Source of the DNA: Prevotella sp.
GTDB lineage: Bacteria > Bacteroidota > Bacteroidia > Bacteroidales > Bacteroidaceae
Reading direction: 5' to 3'
Assembly: GCA_024688365.1 (NCBI GenBank)
Contig: JAILEG010000015.1
Location: forward strand, 1 to 64,000
Length of the DNA: 64,000 nt
Position numbers and translations under genes: made by a program. Each line of letters starts with the position of its first letter. Position 1 is the first letter of the stretch. Positions 50,233 to 59,315 of the stretch are shown here, in pieces. The notes beneath the pieces are model-generated. The model was not told where the DNA came from, searched no databases, and saw nothing but the letters and a program-made list of their open reading frames with translations.

Positions 50233-52971
50233 TCAGAACTTTATGGTATAACTGAATGACGGGATTACGGGGATAAAGGCATGGTTGCTGACCGAGATGC
50301 GGCGGTTGTCCCTCACCTTCACCCGCACCCAGAGCGAGTTCAGATGGCAATAGAGGTTGTAGAGGCTGACGTTCCAGATGCGCTCATGCCCGTGCTTGGT
50401 GGTGTGATGGAAGTCGAGGCCCACGTCCAGCCGGTGATAAGCCGGCAGGACAACGTTGTTGGGCTGCTCATAGGCAAGGTTCAGCTCGGCTGCGGAGGGG
50501 GCGGTGAAGCTCCCGCCGGCATCAGGTGTAGGGACAGCAGGCAGGCTGAAATACTGTGTGGGCACGGTCATGCGGTTGCCTGTGTGGAAGGTCCATGCCG
50601 CATAGGCAGCCACCTTGCGGCTGATGGCCCAGCGGGCGGAGAGGAAGAGCTTGTGGCGGTTGTCGAACTTGTCATAATACCAGCTGGGGAAGAAGTCGGC
50701 AAACTTCCGCTCATTCCACGACAGCGTGTACGAACCGTGGAGGGAAAGGCGCGCCGTATGGTAGTCGGCATCCAGCTCAAGCCCGTAGAAACGTCCCTCA
50801 CCCTCCATGACCGTGAGGTCCCAGTTGGCTGCGGGCGGCTCCAGGCCCGTCCAGCTGGCATATTGGAGCAGATGGCTTGAGTGCTTGTAATAGCCCTCCA
50901 GGGAGAGGAGCCAGCGGCTGCCGGGCCTCATATAGACACCTGCCGCCAGCTGCCAGGAGCGCATGGGGCTGAGACGGGCCGTGGTGGGCACCCAGTAGTC
51001 GGTGGGGAGGTCGAGGAAGGAGTTGGATATCTTATGCACGAACTGGCTCATCAGCGTGTAGCTGGCCTTGAATGACAGCCGCGGGCTGGGCTGGAACTTC
51101 ACGGCCATGCGGGGGCTGACGGTGCTGAAGCTCTTGCCGCTGATGCGGAACAGGTCCCAGCTCAGACCGCCGTTCAGACTCCAATGGTTGTCCACCGTCA
51201 GCTCGTCCTCAGCATAGAGGGTCAGCTGGTGTGCCACGTCACGGTTATGGCTGTGGCTCATGACGGTGTCAGTACGCTCGTCAGAGCTGCTCCCGTAGTA
51301 GTTGTTCTGCCGGTAGGTCTGCGGACGGAAATGGTGGTAAGTGTAGTCCTGGCCGAAGCGGATGTGGTGATGGGGAGCAGGGCGGAAGTCGAAGGCGGCC
51401 CGGTAGCCAATGTCATCAATTGATGACTTGTAGCCATGCTCCGTGTGGCTGACGTTGTCAATCCTGCCCGTGCGGTTGCCATACCGCCAGTCATCAACCG
51501 ACCACAGGCTAGAGCGGTTATGGGTGTAGACGGCCGTGAAGTTGGCAAAGAGCCTGGGTGTGAGCTGGATGTTCCAGTCGAGGGCGGCATTGAAGTTGCC
51601 CCAGTGGAATTTCTCCCGCTGCACGTCATGGTCCTCGTAGGAGGATCCGCTGTAGTCCTCCTCCGACTTGCCGTTCAGCCTGTCCTCACCTGAGTAGAGA
51701 CTGAGCGTCAGCCGGGAGCGGTCATTGAAGATGTTGGTCAGCTTGGCGTTCATGTCATGGAAGAAGTAGGCCAGGCTGATGCGGTCGCCATCGTGCCTGC
51801 CGTGGTTCACGATGGCGAAGGTGGGCCGTGAGAGCAGGTCGATCCAGCTGCGGCGGATACCGATGTTATAGGAGGTCTTGCCCCGGCGTATGGGGCCCTC
51901 AAGATGCACGCTGCCATCGAGCAGGCCGATGCGGTAACTGCCGTGGGCATGATAGAAGTCGCCGTCAGCCGTCCTCACGTCAATCACACTTGACAGCCTG
52001 CCGCCGTAGCGGGCGGGGAAGCCGCTCTTGTAGAAGTCGACGTTCTTCACCATGTCCGTGTTGAACGAGGAGAAAAGGCCCAGCGTGTGGTTGGTCTGAT
52101 AGAGCGGTGTGCCGTCAATGAGAAAGAGGTTCTCATCATTGTTGCCGCCATGCACGTAAAGTCCGCTTGCCAGCTCCACACCCTCAGCCACACCGCTGGT
52201 GCGCTGGATGGTCTTCACCACATCGGGGCTGCTGAGCAGGGAGTATTCCGTATTGATGTCGTGCGCCGAGAGCGACAGCTTGCCTGTCTGCGTCTTCAGC
52301 AGTGGCGAGTTGAGGTCAGTCGTGACGACAACCTCCCCCAGGCTTGCATTCTCCTTCAGGCTGAAGTCCTGGTGCCGGTTGGCCGTGAGCTGCAACGGCT
52401 CGACAAGCGTGTCGAATCCGATGTAGCTGCACCTTATCTCATGCCTGCCCTCAGCCAGGGTAAGCGAGAAGAAGCCGTAGGCATTGGTCATGGTGCCCTG
52501 GCGGGTGGTGAGGTCATAGACGGTGGCATTGATGAGCGGGTCGCCATTGCTGTCCTTCACATATCCGCTGAGGGTGAAGTGCCGCTGCCGTGGACGGGGG
52601 GTGGCTGGCCGGACGGGGGTGCCATGCTGCTCCTGACGGGCCGCAGGAGCCATTCCGCCAGACTGGCTGGTGCTGCTCTTCAGGAGGACGTACCGTCCCT
52701 GCTGGCGGCAGCTGATGCCCGAATTGCGGAAAAGGGTGCGCAGGGCGGCTCCCAGCCGCATGCCGCCGACAGGCTTGCCCGTGTAGGGGCGGTCAACATT
52801 GATGGTGGCATCATAGACGAAGCTCACACCGTGGTCCTGCCGCAGCCGCTCCATCTGCTGGCGGAGGGTGGTGGTCTGTGCTGTCAGGCTTGTCAGGGCG
52901 GTCATGAGGACGGCCGCCAGCATGAGCATCCGCCGGCTCATGCCTTTTTCGTTTTCATTCATCAGGTTCAT
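50233..52971 (-). CDS. TonB-dependent receptor with N-terminal STN signalling domain
   Basis: A 912-residue outer-membrane receptor. After the signal peptide (MLMLAAVLMTALTSLTAQ) come an STN domain (about 33-100, LRQQMERLRQDHGVSFVYDA), a carboxypeptidase-regulatory-like domain (about 130-210, LSGYVKDSNGDPLINATVYD), a plug (ASGLYVHGGNNDENLFLIDG, GFPARYGGRLSSVIDVRTAD) and a 22-strand barrel ending in FSYTIKF. The STN domain indicates transmembrane signalling through FecR to the ECF sigma factor. The substrate is unknown. The operon order is sigma, receptor, DUF4249, FecR. Confidence 0.94.
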   Translation of the reverse strand: MNLMNENEKGMSRRMLMLAAVLMTALTSLTAQTTTLRQQMERLRQDHGVSFVYDATINVDRPYTGKPVGGMRLGAALRTLFRNSGISCRQQGRYVLLKSSTSQSGGMAPAARQEQHGTPVRPATPRPRQRHFTLSGYVKDSNGDPLINATVYDLTTRQGTMTNAYGFFSLTLAEGRHEIRCSYIGFDTLVEPLQLTANRHQDFSLKENASLGEVVVTTDLNSPLLKTQTGKLSLSAHDINTEYSLLSSPDVVKTIQRTSGVAEGVELASGLYVHGGNNDENLFLIDGTPLYQTNHTLGLFSSFNTDMVKNVDFYKSGFPARYGGRLSSVIDVRTADGDFYHAHGSYRIGLLDGSVHLEGPIRRGKTSYNIGIRRSWIDLLSRPTFAIVNHGRHDGDRISLAYFFHDMNAKLTNIFNDRSRLTLSLYSGEDRLNGKSEEDYSGSSYEDHDVQREKFHWGNFNAALDWNIQLTPRLFANFTAVYTHNRSSLWSVDDWRYGNRTGRIDNVSHTEHGYKSSIDDIGYRAAFDFRPAPHHHIRFGQDYTYHHFRPQTYRQNNYYGSSSDERTDTVMSHSHNRDVAHQLTLYAEDELTVDNHWSLNGGLSWDLFRISGKSFSTVSPRMAVKFQPSPRLSFKASYTLMSQFVHKISNSFLDLPTDYWVPTTARLSPMRSWQLAAGVYMRPGSRWLLSLEGYYKHSSHLLQYASWTGLEPPAANWDLTVMEGEGRFYGLELDADYHTARLSLHGSYTLSWNERKFADFFPSWYYDKFDNRHKLFLSARWAISRKVAAYAAWTFHTGNRMTVPTQYFSLPAVPTPDAGGSFTAPSAAELNLAYEQPNNVVLPAYHRLDVGLDFHHTTKHGHERIWNVSLYNLYCHLNSLWVRVKVRDNRRISVSNHAFIPVIPSFSYTIKF

Positions 52972-53070
52972 TGTTCTTGCTTGTTTCTGATGCTATGACG
53001 GGCACTTGTGTGTTTTCCCCCATCCGGTGTGCCGTTTTTTTTAAGGTCAAGGCGGCAATGTTCCCAGCCG

Positions 53071-53559
53071 TCACATGAAGAAGAGCGTGAAGAGCAGGTC
53101 GCCCCGCATGCCCCGCAGCCGGCTGAGGGCCTTGGCTATCTGATGCTCAACGGTCTTCTCCGACAGGCCCAGCTCCTCAGCAATCTCACGATAGCGCATG
53201 CCGTCACGCTTGCTCATCAGGAAAATCTCACGGCAACGGCTGGGCAGGCTGTCTATGGCCGTCCACAGCTCCGCCTCGTCCACCGACCGTTCCTGTGCCT
53301 CCTCATCGCTGATGGTCCCGACAAGGTCGGCTGGCTCAACATCGGTCAGGAAGGGATTGGCTTTCCGCAGGCGGTCAATGCAGGCATTGCGCACGGCCGC
53401 GTACAGGAAGGCCTTGGGATTGCGGGGCTGGTGTTCCCACATCCTGACAAAGCAGTCCTGCACAATGTCCTCCGCCTGGTCAATGCCGCCCTTGAGATAG
53501 TGCAGGGCGTAAAGGCAGAGCGGACGGTAATAAAACTTGAAGAGAGCATCTATGTCCAT
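53071..53559 (-). CDS. ECF RNA polymerase sigma factor (FecI type)
   Basis: A 162-residue sigma factor. Region 2: YYRPLCLYALHYLKGGIDQA ... DCFVRMWEHQP. Region 4: LPSRCREIFLMSKRDGMRYR ... LGLSEKTVEHQIAKALSRL. ATG at 53559 is chosen because it begins the usual MDIDALFKFYY. It heads the receptor locus and probably drives it; a -7 element TATTTTTG lies at 53651-53658 (minus). Confidence 0.94.
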   Translation of the reverse strand: MDIDALFKFYYRPLCLYALHYLKGGIDQAEDIVQDCFVRMWEHQPRNPKAFLYAAVRNACIDRLRKANPFLTDVEPADLVGTISDEEAQERSVDEAELWTAIDSLPSRCREIFLMSKRDGMRYREIAEELGLSEKTVEHQIAKALSRLRGMRGDLLFTLFFM

Positions 53560-53650
53560 AGTCGTAACTGGCGGATGGGAAACACCGGTTTCCACCGTAC
53601 CCAGCGGCACGGCCGCAGCCGTAACCTGCCGTCATCCCACGTTTGCGGCG

Positions 53651-53658
53651 CAAAAATA
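53651..53658 (-). promoter_or_regulatory. -7 promoter element of the ECF sigma locus
   Basis: TATTTTTG on the minus strand, about 92 bases before the sigma ATG, with a TTTTG close upstream. Confidence 0.5.
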
Positions 53659-53805
53659 CAACAAAATCATGACACCGCCTAACTTCTTCCCGCTAAAATG
53701 CAGCCGCCCTGCCCTGCCTGGCCTTTGCTTTCGGATCCCTGGGCATGGCAGGAAGCCTCGCCGAGGGGCATCCCGCGGTATATGACAGGAGCTGAAGCAG
53801 CGGAA

Positions 53806-53865
53806 TACTTCACGTGCAGTACTCCGCTACTTCTGCTGCAATACTCCGGTACTTCACGTGGAGTA
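53806..53865. repeat. Triple 16-bp palindrome element, copy 3
   Basis: Units at 53806, 53828 and 53850, each 16 bp with CTCCG(C/G) 6-bp spacers. The middle unit is TACTTCTGCTGCAATA; the third is TACTTCACGTGGAGTA. It lies between the 3' end of the nitroreductase gene and the upstream region of the ECF sigma gene. Confidence 0.88.
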
Positions 53866-53914
53866 TCACGTCAGTATGTGGGCAGTTGGTGTGCAGATAT
53901 GCGCTGACGGCATC

Positions 53915-54562
53915 CTATCGGCTTGCCTTCCCCGCATCATGACTGCTCCCGTATCGGTTGTAAGTGATGTTCGCCGGGTTCCACTTGTCCTTGGGAGTCT
54001 CCTGCAAACGGGGATAGCCGATGATGATCATGTTGAGCGGCATGAGCGTTGGCGGCAGCCGCAGCACCCTGCTGATACCCTCATGGCGTTCCTTGGTGGG
54101 ATAGGCTGCCGTCCACACCGCCCCCAGGCCCAGGGCATGAGCTACCAGGAGGATGTTCTCAGTGGCGGCAGAGCAGTCCTGTACCCAGAAGTCGGCACCT
54201 GTGCCAGGAAGCGACTTGCCCAGGTCGCCACAGACGATGATGGCAAGCGGCGCACCCTCAGCATAGGAGCCGTTGGGGCTGATGTGGGCCAGTTCGGCCA
54301 GCACGGCTTTGTCGTCGACAACAACAAAATGCCACGGCTGCCTGTTCACCGCCGTCGGGGCAGCCATGCCCGCGCGCAACAGCTTCTCCGTCAGAGCCTT
54401 GCCGACAGGCTTGTCCTGATAGGTGCGCACGCTCGTGCGGGTGAGGATGGTGTTCATGACGGCATCGGCAGTCTTCCTGTCATTCCGTTGCGCCTGTGCG
54501 TTCTGCGTTCCCGCCAGCAGTGAGGCCAGCAGGAGCAGGATGGGGATGATTTCTTTCTTCAT
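53915..54562 (-). CDS. Exported nitroreductase-family protein
   Basis: A 215-residue FMN-binding oxidoreductase with a signal peptide (IIPILLLLASLLAGTQNAQA). The nitroreductase pattern is clear: LTRTSVRTYQDKPVGKALTE, AGMAAPTAVNRQPWHFVVVD, DCSAATENILLVAHALGLGA and NMIIIGYPRLQETPKDKW. Family members reduce nitro or quinone compounds using NAD(P)H; the export signal is typical of a Bacteroidetes subgroup. It stands alone on the minus strand. Confidence 0.9.
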   Translation of the reverse strand: MKKEIIPILLLLASLLAGTQNAQAQRNDRKTADAVMNTILTRTSVRTYQDKPVGKALTEKLLRAGMAAPTAVNRQPWHFVVVDDKAVLAELAHISPNGSYAEGAPLAIIVCGDLGKSLPGTGADFWVQDCSAATENILLVAHALGLGAVWTAAYPTKERHEGISRVLRLPPTLMPLNMIIIGYPRLQETPKDKWNPANITYNRYGSSHDAGKASR

Positions 54563-54856
54563 AATCGTCTCTGTTGATGGTTGTCTGTCTTATGGCCATA
54601 CCACCTGCCGGAGACTGTCGCCTGGCTCATCGTGCGTTCCCGTGAAGGGCACGGGCACGGGGGTAAAACCCACTGCAAAAATACTGAATTTCCGATTAAC
54701 TCATCCCTCACACCTTGAAAAATTTTCTCACCCGGCATGAAAATCTCAGCCCGCCTCAGCCGTGAGGAACCGCCATCAGCCATGAAAAGCGTGACGGACA
54801 GTCTGCATGGACAGTCTGATTCTCTCATTGACCTGCATAAAAAATTACGGAATTCC

Positions 54857-54887
54857 TTGCAGATAACTTCATTATTTTATACCTTTG
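54857..54887 (+). promoter_or_regulatory. Promoter of candidate small RNA 2
   Basis: TTG (54857-54859), 20 bp, TACCTTTG (54880-54887). The 54563-54856 stretch before it shows no gene. Confidence 0.7.
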
Positions 54888-54893
54888 CTACGC

Positions 54894-55100
54894 AAAAAGT
54901 TTTTTAAGGTTAGTAGTATTTGCAGTAATAGATTCAGGTTTTTGTCATCAGCGAGGCCATTGACTGTCTCAGCGGAAACGGATGACCAGCTATTAAAGGC
55001 AGACTGACTAAGGTTCAGGAAAAACACCATGCGGCTGTCTGTCGACAGCCAAGAGGGGCACATCAGGCAGGGACACCTGCGGCTGTGCCCCTCTCCGTGC
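54894..55100 (+). ncRNA. Candidate small RNA 2, related to candidate 1
   Basis: It starts like the unit at 20862 (AGGTTAGTAGTA, then ATAGATTCAGGTTTTT) and has two strong hairpins: GGCTGTC-TGTC-GACAGCC at 55033-55050, and AGAGGGGCACA / TGTGCCCCTCT at 55052-55094 with an inner GCAGG / CCTGC stem. There is no convincing ORF. The last hairpin lacks a T-run. It could instead be a long leader of mutS2, although mutS2 has its own -7 element at 55224. Confidence 0.45.
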
Positions 55101-55223
55101 GCCCACCCCTTCCTTTTCCCTGGCCAGACTTCCTCTCTTCTTCCAGTCCGGTCCACAGCCATCAGAACCGGAATCTGATGATTTTGCAGCCGCATAAATG
55201 GCATGTTTTCAGAAAGAAATAAG

Positions 55224-55231
55224 TAACTTTG
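55224..55231 (+). promoter_or_regulatory. -7 promoter element of mutS2
   Basis: TAACTTTG, 34 bases before the ATG. Confidence 0.55.
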
Positions 55232-55264
55232 CAGACCGAACAGACAAAAAGGACAAAAAACAGA

Positions 55265-57997
55265 ATGATATATCCCAAGAACTTTGAGCAGAAGATTGGC
55301 TTCACCGAGGTGCGCTCGCTGCTGCGCGCCCGCTGCCTGTCGCCGCTGGGCAAGGAGCTGGTGGACGAGATGGGCTTCTCAACCGATGCCGGACAGGTGA
55401 ACACATGGATGGAGGAGATAAGGGAGTTCCGCCGCATACAGGAAGGGGCTGACGACTTCCCCCTCGACAATTTCTTCGATGTCAGGGAGAGCGTGGCACG
55501 CATCCGGCTGGAAGGTACGCACATGGAGGTGGACGAGCTTTTCGACCTCAAGCGGTCCTTGGAGACCATCATCGCCATCGTCAGCTTCCTAAGCCGAGGC
55601 GAGGAGACTGAGCAGGGCGACATCCGCCACTTCTTCCCCGCACTCTATGACCTCGCTGACGGCGTGGCCACCTTCCCCATCCTCGTCCAGCGCATCTCAC
55701 AGATCATTGACAAGTTCGGCAAGATGCGTGACAATGCCTCGCCTGAGCTGCTGCAGATACGACGTGAGCTTGCACGGACGGAGGGCAGCATCTCACGCAC
55801 GCTCTACAGCATCCTGCGCTCGGCACAGGGAGAGGGGCTCGTGGAGAAGGATGTCACCCCCACCCTGCGTGACGGCCGTCTGGTCATCCCGGTGGCTCCG
55901 GGACTGAAACGGAAAATATCGGGTATCGTCCATGACGAGAGCGCGACGGGACGCACGGTGTATATCGAGCCGACTGAGGTTGTGGAGGCCAACAACAAGA
56001 TAAGGGAACTGGAGAACGAGGAACGACGGGAGATGATACGCATCCTCACGGACTTCGCCAAGAAGGTCAGGCCCAACGTGCGGGAGATTCTCGACTCCTA
56101 TCATCTCATGGCGCAGATCGACTTCATCCGTGCCAAGGCTGAGCTTGCCCGACTCTTCAAGAGCTTTGAGCCAAAGGTGGCCGAGCAGCCTCATATCGAC
56201 TGGATACGGGCCGTACACCCGCTGCTTCAGCTGTCACTTGAGCGCAAGAGAAACAAGACCGTAAGCGGTTATAATACTGCTGATAAAGAAGACAACACTC
56301 AAGTAAATAATGAACAGCTGACAGCACCTGACGAGGAGACGCTGCTTGACGAGGAGAACGAGCGGCGGAGCCTGCCGGAAAGTGTTGTCCCGCTCGACGT
56401 ACAGCTCACGCATGACAAGCACCTGCTCATTATCTCCGGACCGAACGCAGGCGGAAAATCGGTCTGTCTGAAGACCGTCGGCCTGCTGCAGTACATGTTG
56501 CAGTGCGGGCTCTCCATCCCTGTCGGCGACCGCTCCGCAACGGGTATCTTCCATGACATCATGATTGACATTGGCGATGAGCAGAGCATTGAGAACGACC
56601 TCAGCACCTATTCCTCCCACCTGATGAACATGAAGGTGATGATGCGCCGGGCCAATGACCGCACACTGATTCTCATTGACGAGTTCGGAACGGGAACGGA
56701 GCCGCAGATCGGCGGTGCCATCGCCGAGTCGGTGCTGCGCCAGTTCTGGAAGAAACATGCCTGGGCGGTCATCACCACCCACTATCAGAATCTGAAACAC
56801 TTCGCCGAGAACCATCCCGGCACTGCCAACGGAGCCATGCTCTACGACCGGCACGAGATGCGACCCCTCTTCCAGCTGGCCATCGGGCGGCCAGGCAGCT
56901 CTTTCGCCATTGAGATTGCACGCAAGACGGGGATTCCCGAGGAGGTGATACGGGATGCCTCGGACATCGTGGGCTCTGACTATATCCAAAGCGACAAGTA
57001 TCTGCAGGACATTGTGCGTGACAAACGCTACTGGGAAGCCAAGCGGCAGACCATACACAGCCATGAGAAGGAGCTGGAGAAGCGCATTGCCCAATATGAG
57101 AAGGACATCGCCGCACTGGAGCAGAGCCGTAAGGACATTCTCAGCCGGGCCAAGGCGCAGGCGGAGGAAATCATCAAGGAGAGCAACCGCCGTATAGAGA
57201 ACGCCATACGCGAGATAAGGGAGAAGCAGGCGGAGAAGGAGGAGACGAAGCGCATCCGGCAGGAGCTGGCCGCCTATGAGGCCGGACTGGCTGGGGATGA
57301 CCGCAGCGGAACGTCAGGGAAACGGGGCCAGGCTGGGGCATCCAAGGCTGACAAGGGGAAGATAAAATCGGGCGGCCTGCTCACCGATGAGGATTTTCAG
57401 AAGAAGGTGGACAAGATAAAGAGCCGCAAGGACCGACACGAGCAGCACCAGAAGGAGAAAGCCGGCAAGCAGCAGGCTGCCGCAGAGGCTCTTAGGAACG
57501 CCGCACGCAAGCAGCAGGCTGACGGTGCCATCATTGCCGGAGATGCCGTGCGCATCAAGGGACTCACCAGTGTGGGCAAGGTGGAGACGGTCGACGGCAA
57601 GCAGGCAACGGTCATCTTTGGCGGCATGCGAACGAAGATGGCACTCAGCCGGCTGGAGCATGTGGACACTGCCACAATGCAGGCCGAGCAGAAGCAGTTC
57701 CAGGCTTACAACTACAGCCGCGAGACCCGAGAGACGATTGACAAGCACCGCAACCAGTTCCGCCAGGAACTTGACGTGAGAGGGATGCGCGCCGATGAGG
57801 CACTGAACCAGGTACAGTATTTCATTGATGATGCCATCCTCGTGGGGGCAGGACAGGTGCGCATCCTGCATGGCAAGGGCAACGGCATCCTGCGGCAGCT
57901 GATCCGCCAATATCTTGGGAGCGTACCCAACGTCAGCAGCTATCGTGATGAGCATGTACAGTTTGGTGGGGCAGGCATCACGGTGGTAGAGCTGTAA
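55265..57997 (+). CDS. mutS2: Endonuclease MutS2
   Basis: A 910-residue protein. Core and clamp helices (about 1-330) are followed by an ATPase with Walker A ISGPNAGGKSVCLKTVG (near 395), Walker B LILIDEFGTGTEP, and AVITTHYQNLK. A long coiled coil (about 590-690) and basic linker lead to a C-terminal Smr nuclease domain (ELDVRGMRADEALNQVQYFI ... RILHGKGNGILRQLI). MutS2 acts on recombination intermediates and on collided ribosomes. A short AT-rich acidic insert (56251-56346) lies just before the ATPase. ATG at 55265 is preferred to the earlier in-frame start. Confidence 0.96.
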   Translation: MIYPKNFEQKIGFTEVRSLLRARCLSPLGKELVDEMGFSTDAGQVNTWMEEIREFRRIQEGADDFPLDNFFDVRESVARIRLEGTHMEVDELFDLKRSLETIIAIVSFLSRGEETEQGDIRHFFPALYDLADGVATFPILVQRISQIIDKFGKMRDNASPELLQIRRELARTEGSISRTLYSILRSAQGEGLVEKDVTPTLRDGRLVIPVAPGLKRKISGIVHDESATGRTVYIEPTEVVEANNKIRELENEERREMIRILTDFAKKVRPNVREILDSYHLMAQIDFIRAKAELARLFKSFEPKVAEQPHIDWIRAVHPLLQLSLERKRNKTVSGYNTADKEDNTQVNNEQLTAPDEETLLDEENERRSLPESVVPLDVQLTHDKHLLIISGPNAGGKSVCLKTVGLLQYMLQCGLSIPVGDRSATGIFHDIMIDIGDEQSIENDLSTYSSHLMNMKVMMRRANDRTLILIDEFGTGTEPQIGGAIAESVLRQFWKKHAWAVITTHYQNLKHFAENHPGTANGAMLYDRHEMRPLFQLAIGRPGSSFAIEIARKTGIPEEVIRDASDIVGSDYIQSDKYLQDIVRDKRYWEAKRQTIHSHEKELEKRIAQYEKDIAALEQSRKDILSRAKAQAEEIIKESNRRIENAIREIREKQAEKEETKRIRQELAAYEAGLAGDDRSGTSGKRGQAGASKADKGKIKSGGLLTDEDFQKKVDKIKSRKDRHEQHQKEKAGKQQAAAEALRNAARKQQADGAIIAGDAVRIKGLTSVGKVETVDGKQATVIFGGMRTKMALSRLEHVDTATMQAEQKQFQAYNYSRETRETIDKHRNQFRQELDVRGMRADEALNQVQYFIDDAILVGAGQVRILHGKGNGILRQLIRQYLGSVPNVSSYRDEHVQFGGAGITVVEL

Positions 57998-58049
57998 CGC
58001 CCCTACGGCACCTTGGCTCACGGCATGCCCGTATCAGCGGAAAGAGAAA

Positions 58050-58086
58050 GAATGGTATCTGGCTGTATTCCAGCCTGATACCATTC
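58050..58086 (+). terminator. Terminator after mutS2
   Basis: GAATGGTATC ... GATACCATTC outer stem continued by GGCTG-TATTC-CAGCC, followed by TTCAATTCTT. Confidence 0.75.
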
Positions 58087-58149
58087 TTCAATTCTTGCTG
58101 CACTTCCCATAACCTCCCTGCATCAACCATTCAGCCCGGCTCTACTGGC

Positions 58150-58310
58150 TTGCTCACATACAGGTTTGCATGTCGAGCCGCCACCTCATTTGCCCACATA
58201 CTGGTTTGTATGTCAGCTCATCAGCTCATTTGCTCACATACAGGATTTGCCTGCCAGCTCATCAGCTCATTTGCTCACATACAGGTTTTCCTGCCAGCTC
58301 GTCAGCTCGC
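58150..58310. repeat. 40-bp tandem repeat, four copies
   Basis: TGC(T/C)CACATAC(A/T)GG begins at 58151, 58191, 58231 and 58272; units end in CAGCTCATCAGCTCATT. Later copies are closer to each other than to the first. It lies between mutS2 and ferritin terminators with no ORF. Confidence 0.9.
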
Positions 58311-58370
58311 TTATCCATCCATCTTTTTAGTCGTCAGCCCTCCATCCTGCGTACTCACCATAAACAGAAA

Positions 58371-58400
58371 GCCCCGCCCATCCTCACGGATAGACGGGGC
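58371..58400 (-). terminator. Terminator after the ferritin gene
   Basis: GCCCCGTCTATCC / GGATGGGCGGGGC stem on the minus strand with a 4-base loop, followed by TTTCTGTTT. Confidence 0.8.
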
Positions 58401-58461
58401 AAACCTAATCTAATACTTACAGTTGCCTGTGTCACTACAGGCTCTTTACCGTATATTCTTT

Positions 58462-58947
58462 TTACTGACGCTGGCCCAGCTTGCTGTCAATATGTGCCAC
58501 AGCGTGGCTTGACAGATGCTCGAAGGAATCAAGAATGTCCTGGACGTTTCTCTCCTCCTCAACCTGCTCGTCAATATATTTCGCAATGAAGTTCTGAGAT
58601 GCGCGGTCCTTCTCCTCATCAGCAACGTCAGCCAGCCTGTTGATATACTCTGTGACCTTCTGCTCATGAGCCAGTGTGTCAACGAACACAGCCTTGGGAT
58701 CCTTCCAGTCAGTCGCCACAGCATCAATAGCGGTCAGCTTCACCTCGCCACCACGTGTGAGAACGAAGTTTGACATGTCCATAGCATGCTCACGCTCCTC
58801 TTCAGCCTGCTTGTACATCCATCCTGCAAAACCTTTCCAGCCTTCCTTGCGGAACCAGTATGCCATCTGCAGATAGAGGTTTGATGACCACAACTCAGCA
58901 ACAATCTGCGTATTGAACGCATCCTGCATCTTCTTACTTATATTCAT
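58462..58947 (-). CDS. ftnA: Ferritin
   Basis: A 161-residue non-haem ferritin that stores iron. Ferroxidase-centre residues are visible in VAELWSSNLYLQMAYWF (Glu), AEEEREHAMDM (Glu and His), and EEERNVQDILDSFEHL. No haem-binding methionine pattern of bacterioferritin was seen. It has its own promoter (59003-59034) and terminator. Confidence 0.96.
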   Translation of the reverse strand: MNISKKMQDAFNTQIVAELWSSNLYLQMAYWFRKEGWKGFAGWMYKQAEEEREHAMDMSNFVLTRGGEVKLTAIDAVATDWKDPKAVFVDTLAHEQKVTEYINRLADVADEEKDRASQNFIAKYIDEQVEEERNVQDILDSFEHLSSHAVAHIDSKLGQRQ

Positions 58948-59002
58948 TGTCCTTTTCTTTTGTTTTTCTTGTCCGTATCACCTCGACACGAACTTCTGAC
59001 TG

Positions 59003-59034
59003 CAAATATAATGTTTTATTGTCATAAATCCAAA
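59003..59034 (-). promoter_or_regulatory. Promoter of the ferritin gene
   Basis: Minus strand: TTTG (59031-59034), 20 bp, TATATTTG (59003-59010), 56 bases before the ATG. Confidence 0.78.
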
Positions 59035-59137
59035 TGAATTGAGCTTTTTCACGGACAGTGCATCTATTTAACATTAATTCACCCCATCTCCAGCTGTTTT
59101 CAACCCGTTTACAAGCCTGTCTCTCAGCTTTTCTCCG

Positions 59138-59145
59138 TATCTTTG
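59138..59145 (+). promoter_or_regulatory. -7 promoter element of the LMW phosphatase gene
   Basis: TATCTTTG with a leader of about 165 bases before the ATG at 59316; no good -33 element was seen. Confidence 0.5.
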
Positions 59146-59315
59146 TCTGCAATGAAGCCCTGACGGGCAGCAGAAAGCCACGTGTGGACACAAAAGAGGC
59201 TCTATGCTCACGACACAAGGAAAGAAGGACAGCCTTCCCAAAAAAAGAAAGAATAATTACCCCAAGCAAAGCATAGACACCTCAAGTTAAGAACGATTAT
59301 AATCAACAAAGAACG

